A stretch of 64,000 nt of DNA from Branchiostoma floridae (taxonomy: Eukaryota; Chordata; Leptocardii; Amphioxiformes; Branchiostomatidae): assembly GCF_000003815.2 (NCBI RefSeq), contig NW_023365731.1, forward strand, positions 1 to 64,000, given 5' to 3'. Made by a program: the position numbers and the translations under genes. The notes under the pieces were generated by a model that ran no database searches, was not told the DNA's origin, and saw only the letters and a program-made list of their open reading frames with translations. Position 1 is the stretch's first letter. Each line of letters begins with the position of its first letter. Positions 58,460-64,000 of the stretch are shown in pieces.

Positions 58460-58880
58460 TTCTCATTATATGCCATATCTACAAAATGTAATTAATCTTA
58501 ATTTGCATCTCATTATGTACATATTCTTCTAATCTACCTGTATACCAAAAATCACAAAATATCCGTCTTTACTTTAGTCAGCCATCCTCCTTGAAAGATT
58601 TTTGCATCACTTCTTTCTTCTAAAGCTACCACCCACCAAAAAATCCATACCACATCATGTCCACGGCCAAAGATATGAAAATAGGAAGTCCTGTTGCAGT
58701 ACCAAGATCAACCGCCAAGAGGCCAAAAATCGAACCCGTTTGGTCAACAACACCTACATACGTACCAAACATCATCGCAGTCGCGCAAAACGTTCTGGAT
58801 ATACAGTACCAGACACACACACATGCACACATTCATACACGCATGCCCAGTTGAACTATACCTCCATTTTCATGGAGGTG
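58460..58880. repeat. Third copy of the dispersed repeat with terminal hairpin
   Basis: Contains CTCATTATATGCC, TTGCATCTCATTATG, GTTGCAGTACCAAGATCA and a CA-rich end, followed by an ACCTCCATTTTCATGGAGGT hairpin (58860-58879). Confidence 0.55.
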
Positions 58881-59167
58881 ACAACTGGTAATCTGTATAA
58901 CACAAAATCCGCTGTTCGGGCCGTAACTGGCTCCTCAAGTGGACCAGTCGCTATAAGTGCGACTTAACCGGGCTATAGTAGGTAACTGGCATTTGAGAAT
59001 GATTGTTTGATAGTGCGGCTATATCGGTCTTGGGCCCTGAGTTTACTTAAATATTGAAATATCCAGACATGGTGCACACTTGATCGATACGTTTTCTTGA
59101 ACGTTTGTACAGTGGAAGTTGCCGTATCAATTTCTGTACATATATAATCGACATCTGTTATGCAACT

Positions 59168-59378
59168 TACTGTAAATGCAGAAATGTTCGTGGTGGATTA
59201 ATGTTCGCGGATTTCGCGGCGACCGCTTCACCGCGAATTTAAAACCACCGCGAACATTTTTCATTACAGTAAGAGACTACAGTGCATGGTACTATCGCGA
59301 AATTAAATCCACCGCGAAAAGTCCATTTTGCCGCTACCGCGAAATTAAATCCCCACGAACTTAAATGCATTTACAGTA
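59168..59378. mobile_element. MITE with TACTGTAAATGCA ends, copy 2
   Basis: 13-bp perfect inverted termini; the interior repeats CGCGAA(A/T)TTAAA and CACCGCGAA in both orientations. Better preserved than the copy at 20965-21135. Confidence 0.8.
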
Positions 59379-60682
59379 TGTGCCAATTTTCCTATCTCAT
59401 GTTCTGTTTTCCATAATCCACAAATAAGAATACTTGCAGTCAGTGAGTCGTTGTTGGGGCAACCCAGATGTTTTGAAGATTAAAAAAAATAAATGGTATC
59501 ATTAGCCGCCAGATTGCAATATTTGATCTGTACTTGAGGCATAAATTACATGGTATTACCTGATGTTTGACAGGCTTTCGTTGATGCAGTCACGTAGTGG
59601 TTTTAAAAGCATTAATTCCGTGTTGATATGTACACACAACGTTAGATAAATATCACTTGTCAGTGTTTAGAAAGAAAACCCTGCTTGTGGACGGATTTTG
59701 TAAATCAAATTGTATATGTGCCCAAAGTTTTAACGGGTTTCTTGATCCTATGTTATGGATCTAAAATGGACAATTCGTGGACTTGCGAAACAAAAACGCA
59801 GAAATGAAACGCAAAAAATACGTATGTTCTGCCCATCTCTTATTGGATGTATACGTACAATTTGTGTGGGCAGTCTGGAGCAGTCTATAGTCCAAAATAT
59901 ATTTCTTGACAGACAGACAGAAACATTCATCGATATACAAAAGGTATGCAAAGATAACAACAACAAGTAGATTGACTGTACCAACCTTCTGTGTTCATAC
60001 ACCACCACCAACACCGACTACCTAAAGATTGTTAGTCGGCTTGAAGAACAGATTCGACCGAGTACCCAGAAAGGAGACGTCGACATTACTTGCCCCCTTC
60101 GTGCCCGTTATGTGAAATATACAGGTGTTACTGACGCAACTCCTCTCTTTAAACCGGGAGTTTTTCTTAAGTCTTGTTGTTACAAGAAAGCTCTTTACGT
60201 CAGTCAGTCATGGGAGTCACCTATTATATTACCCATACCTGTTGGTGACATCATCGATTTGCATACATAATAAATGCAATTCAAATAATTGTCTACATCG
60301 ATAGAAAAATAAACCAAGCTGGGGGTACTGAAAAGAGTTTGATTTTGACTGTTCAAGCGTAAGGGACTTTTAACATAGGTGTTTTGTCAAAAATGGTTTG
60401 CATACCAAACGATGAAGCAATAACCCGTGGGTTGAGTAAAAAGGAGACGCAAAAGCTGAAAGATTTTCATTTCTTCATTCTACTATACTAGTATGTAGTG
60501 GGCGTATTTACGTATACTTTGAAATGGCGCCAGTTGTGTCGTGATCTTTCTGTTAGCCAAAGAATAAATACATGGATAACAAGTAGTACGCATCATTTGC
60601 GGGCAAACGCAGAACATTTCCCTCTACGACGCAGTGGCTATTTTTTCTCATGAAAAAGCGACTTGGCTATTGTCTCTTGATA

Positions 60683-61537
60683 TGGCCATGTTGATTTGAT
60701 TATATAGATGACATCCTCCGGGAACTCTAAAATTGATGCGAGCGAGCGAATAAAAAAAAAGTTTGGCCAAAAATAAAAGTTGCCTTCAGTATGAAATCAA
60801 AGTGGCCAGGAAGGTTGAACATAGGACTAAACACACATAGTATGGTATACCAACAGTTAGGTGTAGGGACCAGTACATCATACGGGTGCAAAACATTTTT
60901 TTCTTCTTGGACCAATCCGAAAAAAACAGACCTGAAAAAAAAAAAGAGGAACAGGTTTCGCCAATTACAAAATGGACACACTATGTCGGCAGCCATTTGG
61001 GGTCTAACCGGGGGGCCAAGAAGACAACAAGAGCGAAGTCAAGTAGAGTGTAGTCAATTGCACCAAGTTTCTACAGTCAAGGGTACAGAGACAGTTAGCC
61101 TTTATTACATGGAGATGGGATTTTAAAATGCAGTGGCATGGGAGTCCAATAATCCACCAAACAGATTCCTTTGTAGCAAAATTGACCAATAACCATTGTT
61201 TTGAGTATTGCCAGTTCTTAAGTTTCCACAGACAATCAGGTCCAGGTTCATGTCCGGACCTGGAAATTTCTGTACTGGTACCTCCCCCAACCAACAATAG
61301 ATTTTTTTCTTTCTGTCCTTTCACATCTTATTCTTTGACTTTAGATTCATTTTGGCATTCTATGGCATTAGTTATCTGTTTTCTGATACTTTTTTTTTCA
61401 ATCTACGGAATATTTGTGCTCATTCTACAGCTGCTTTGCACAATTTATTGTGTGGTCGAAAAGTTTTTTTTTGTGGAAATGGCCAAAAATTGGTGCGAGC
61501 GCGGATGTCATCCATATAATCAAATCAACGTGGCCTA
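60683..61537. mobile_element. MITE, GGCCATGTTG.. family, long copy
   Basis: Inverted termini: GGCCATGTTGATTTGATTAT then AGATGACATCC at the left; GGATGTCATCC then ATATAATCAAATCAACGTGG at the right. The interior holds AGGTCCAGG/CCGGACCTGG motifs and no convincing ORF. Further degraded ends near 62190-62260 and 62505-62545 look like the same family. Confidence 0.75.
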
Positions 61538-61949
61538 TACTGCGCACTACCTTTGGAAACCAGCAGGCGACGCTATTGAAACGTGGTACTAGTACTAGTA
61601 TCGCATCCTTTTATAATCAGTTTTATGTAGCCGTTCTTGTTTCGCTCAGCATAATACTTTCCTGTGGAAATGTCTTTTATCATTTTTTTTTTGGGGGGGG
61701 GGGCAATTTTCGACTCCAAAGCCCACGAGATGAACGCAAATGAATACTGTATTCATATGTATCTTCAAACACACAAATGCTCTGTAGTTTTTGTAACGTT
61801 TTTGTAACAGGTAGGGCTGTTTTCTAGAGTCAGAACCTTACTACAGCCAAATGTGTCCTTCACCTCAGAAAAGACACAAACACCGGCGAAAAAAGCTGAA
61901 GTCACACTAAGTAGGTTACAAAAGCGGAAGTTGGATAACATTACCATAC

Positions 61950-62062
61950 CGTGATATACTCGTAGCCGCTTCACCTTCATGCACTTCAGTGAGAGTGCCT
62001 CCAGTGGCTCACCTCTCCAGTTTAGTCTCCAATGATGTCTGTCGTTTTTGATGATCCCTTGT
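61950..62062 (-). CDS. Possible isolated coding exon
   Basis: On the minus strand a pyrimidine-rich acceptor (TTTTATTCTCAG) precedes a 113-nt open stretch with DRHHWRLNWRGEPLEALSL and KCMKVKRLRVYH, followed by a GTATGG donor. No partner exon or family recognised. It may be a terminal piece of a gene lying outside the window, or chance. Confidence 0.25.
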
Positions 62063-62099
62063 CTGAGAATAAAACAAATTTTTTCCATATAGTCACCGA

Positions 62100-63922
62100 G
62101 TCTTTGAGCATGGTCGGCTGTATAGTTTGCCTACACGGAACCTCTCTTTATAACTGCGATTCGGTTTCTTGACAGACAGGAAGGCCCCACTGAGTTAGTT
62201 TTATGGATGGCATCGACGCTCGCATTGATTTTCGCCTGTTCTAAAAAAAAAAAACTGTGGCCCCATGTCACCTAATTTGCATATCTGGAGGGCATATGGT
62301 CAGGGCATGGGGCTACAGTGCCCTTGTTCCCCTCTTCAAACAAGAATGGCAATAAAAGTATTATTAGAATGGCGAGGATTGTCTAGTACGGTCTTACTAG
62401 AGGTGAACATAAGATAAACCATGCCTTGGAATTAAAGAATGGACTGGATGTTTAGTCCTGTGGTTTTCTTGGATTTTTTGCCCTTACGCATTAGTTTTGT
62501 TGTCTCCAGAGGATGCCACTCATAAAATTAAGTCAATGTGGCCTAATAAGGTAGGCCTCATAAGGGTGAAAATGCGGAAGGACTTTAGGGAACGAGAACC
62601 CAGGAGAACCCCCGGGTTTCCCTCAGGTCATGCGGTTATCTTGTGTGCATGTACTTATGTAGCAATAGCGGAACTGTGCGCCTTCCCCACTCTTTCAGAT
62701 CGGAGACCAAAAAGAGGAAGTAAGCTCTCCGCAGCACGCATGCGCAATGGAAAGTGAAAGTGATCCCGCGCCAGTTAGCTCACTGAAAAGCTATTCTTCC
62801 ATTGGTCACGACAGAGAAGAGAGACATTATCATATGTATAGTACATGATTAACAATAATGCAAGAAAAATCACCCCAGCTTCTTTCGACCTGTACAATGA
62901 ACAGTGCACGACGGTCATAAGGACTAAAACCCTTTCCTGTAACGTGAGTCCAGTCGGGTGAGCAGCCGGGATTTTAAATCCAAATCTCTTAGAGGTAGGC
63001 ACGCCATACAATTAATGTTGGGGAAAATGTTGTTTTCGTCAGTTTTACTATTCCCCGGGGATGCTCCGGTTTATCTTCACATTAGTGGGACAAATGAAAG
63101 CCGATGGGCCATCAGGGGGGATACATGCCGTTTCTGTCGACATGTCACAGACAAAAATGGCTTTGAAAAACTGTCCGAGCGAGAATTAGAAGGGGCTCGC
63201 GCAGGTAATTTCATGTTAAAGCAGGAGTGTACAAACTTGTACTTCTCGTCCACGGTAGTAACCAACCGGAGCCCTCAATCTCACGAGATGAGCGGGGCAA
63301 AAAAGAAGGAAATCTTCAGATCGTGAGCAAACATTTAATCAATTCAGAGTCAACATCATGATGTTTAATCAGCGGAGATACACACCCGACCGAGGAATTC
63401 CACACGAATGGTGGCCATGCAAGGCCAGGTCACAGTGCCTTGCATTGTGACAGAAAGTACGCGCCTAAGCATATTCAACTTCAGTCGATCCTAGTCTCTC
63501 TCACACTACATCTAACCACTAGTAACTATAGGGAGAAGGTTTGTTAGGGAATTTTGACCACCATGTAGTGTTTCATTTGCCTGTCGCAATGGTATCCTTC
63601 CCTTCCCAGACTGACTGATCAATAGATCACCCTATCCGATTTTTGCCGAATTCTACTATCCATACCCCAATGGGAAGGCCTATTGGAGACCGGCTTCGAC
63701 AACGCATTGTATCAAGCGATATGTGAACTTGTAACCAAGGTGGTTGTGACAACGTAGATGTAGAGCATTCTATACTTACGAGCAACGGTCGACCCCTGAC
63801 AAAAATTCCCTGCTTTGGAAGGTCTTGGGATGCTGCCAGGAATGCTGCGGATGTTATAGGATTATAGGAAAGTGCTATCTGGAAAATAAACCACGATCAT
63901 GTCCAGCAAGTCAGTACATCTG
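62100..63922. other. Intergenic, possible small exon at 63018-63199
   Basis: A frame from ATG 63018 runs with a DTCRFCRHVTDKNGF stretch (a CxxC resembling zinc-finger-associated domains) to a GCAG|GTAATT donor at 63204. No second exon is in the window; weak support. The rest is unremarkable. Confidence 0.3.
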
Positions 63923-63995
63923 ATTCTCCTCAAGCAAAGAAATCCACACCTACGCTGATCATCAGCGTCAATATTGTGGGGATTTTGAGGAGAAT
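63923..63995. other. 73-bp foldback, hairpin-precursor-like
   Basis: ATTCTCCTCAA pairs with TTGAGGAGAAT; after a 6-base bulge AAATCC.CAC pairs with GTG.GGATTT, and ACGCTGA with TCAGCGT around a TCA loop. The form suits either a tiny MITE or a microRNA-like precursor. Confidence 0.6.
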
Positions 63996-64000
63996 GCTGC

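Overview
This is a 64 kb window of animal nuclear DNA. Coding sequence sits in many short exons with GT..AG introns, and non-coding DNA is packed with foldback MITEs, mariner and LINE relics, a SINE and microsatellites. The gene content (a BIR/UBA/RING inhibitor of apoptosis, a RAG1-like DDE protein, a forkhead relic) and the repeat style suggest an invertebrate deuterostome, most likely a lancelet (Branchiostoma). That assignment is inference; nothing in the window proves the species.

Layout. 0-3 kb: repeats, including a foldback element with very G/C-rich arms. 3.7-4.4 kb (+): 3' part of a small cysteine-motif gene (gene A). 5.7-5.9 kb (-): broken copy of an IAP RING exon. 9.07-9.9 kb (-): frameshifted forkhead pseudogene. 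11.0-11.4 kb (-): LINE 3' end. 12.7-14.3 kb (+): gene B, a paralogue of gene A with an in-frame 18-bp minisatellite (RAGLSE units). 15.4-24.2 kb (-): complete six-exon IAP gene (3 BIR, UBA, RING), its introns loaded with MITEs. 24.2-38.3 kb: no recognised host gene; mariner, hAT-like and other MITEs and simple repeats. 38.32-38.80 kb: assembly gap. 38.97-45.41 kb (+): a 14-exon gene for a 790-residue protein whose spacing of acidic and zinc-ligand residues reproduces the RAG1 catalytic core. 45.42-47.28 kb (-): a four-exon gene for a 277-residue protein with a chromo-like N-terminal segment. 47.4-64 kb: no confident gene; a diverged local duplication (about 50 and 54.5 kb), a SINE and several MITEs.

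The most interesting system is the convergent pair at 38.97-47.28 kb. The two stop codons are separated by only 14 bp, and every exon junction in both models keeps the frame. The plus-strand protein carries an Asp, then 19 residues later a CxxC, and further on an HxxxxH followed 20 residues later by a Glu, the same spacings as D708-C727/C730 and H937/H942-E962 of vertebrate RAG1. A RAG1-like protein lying tail-to-tail with a possible chromatin-reader gene recalls RAG1/RAG2 and ProtoRAG, but the partner here is not an obvious kelch/PHD RAG2. No terminal inverted repeats were found around the pair, so it may be a domesticated or long-resident host locus.

The second theme is a segmental duplication. 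Gene A plus the broken RING exon (3.7-5.9 kb) repeats the order and orientation of gene B plus the true last exon of the IAP gene (13.8-15.6 kb).
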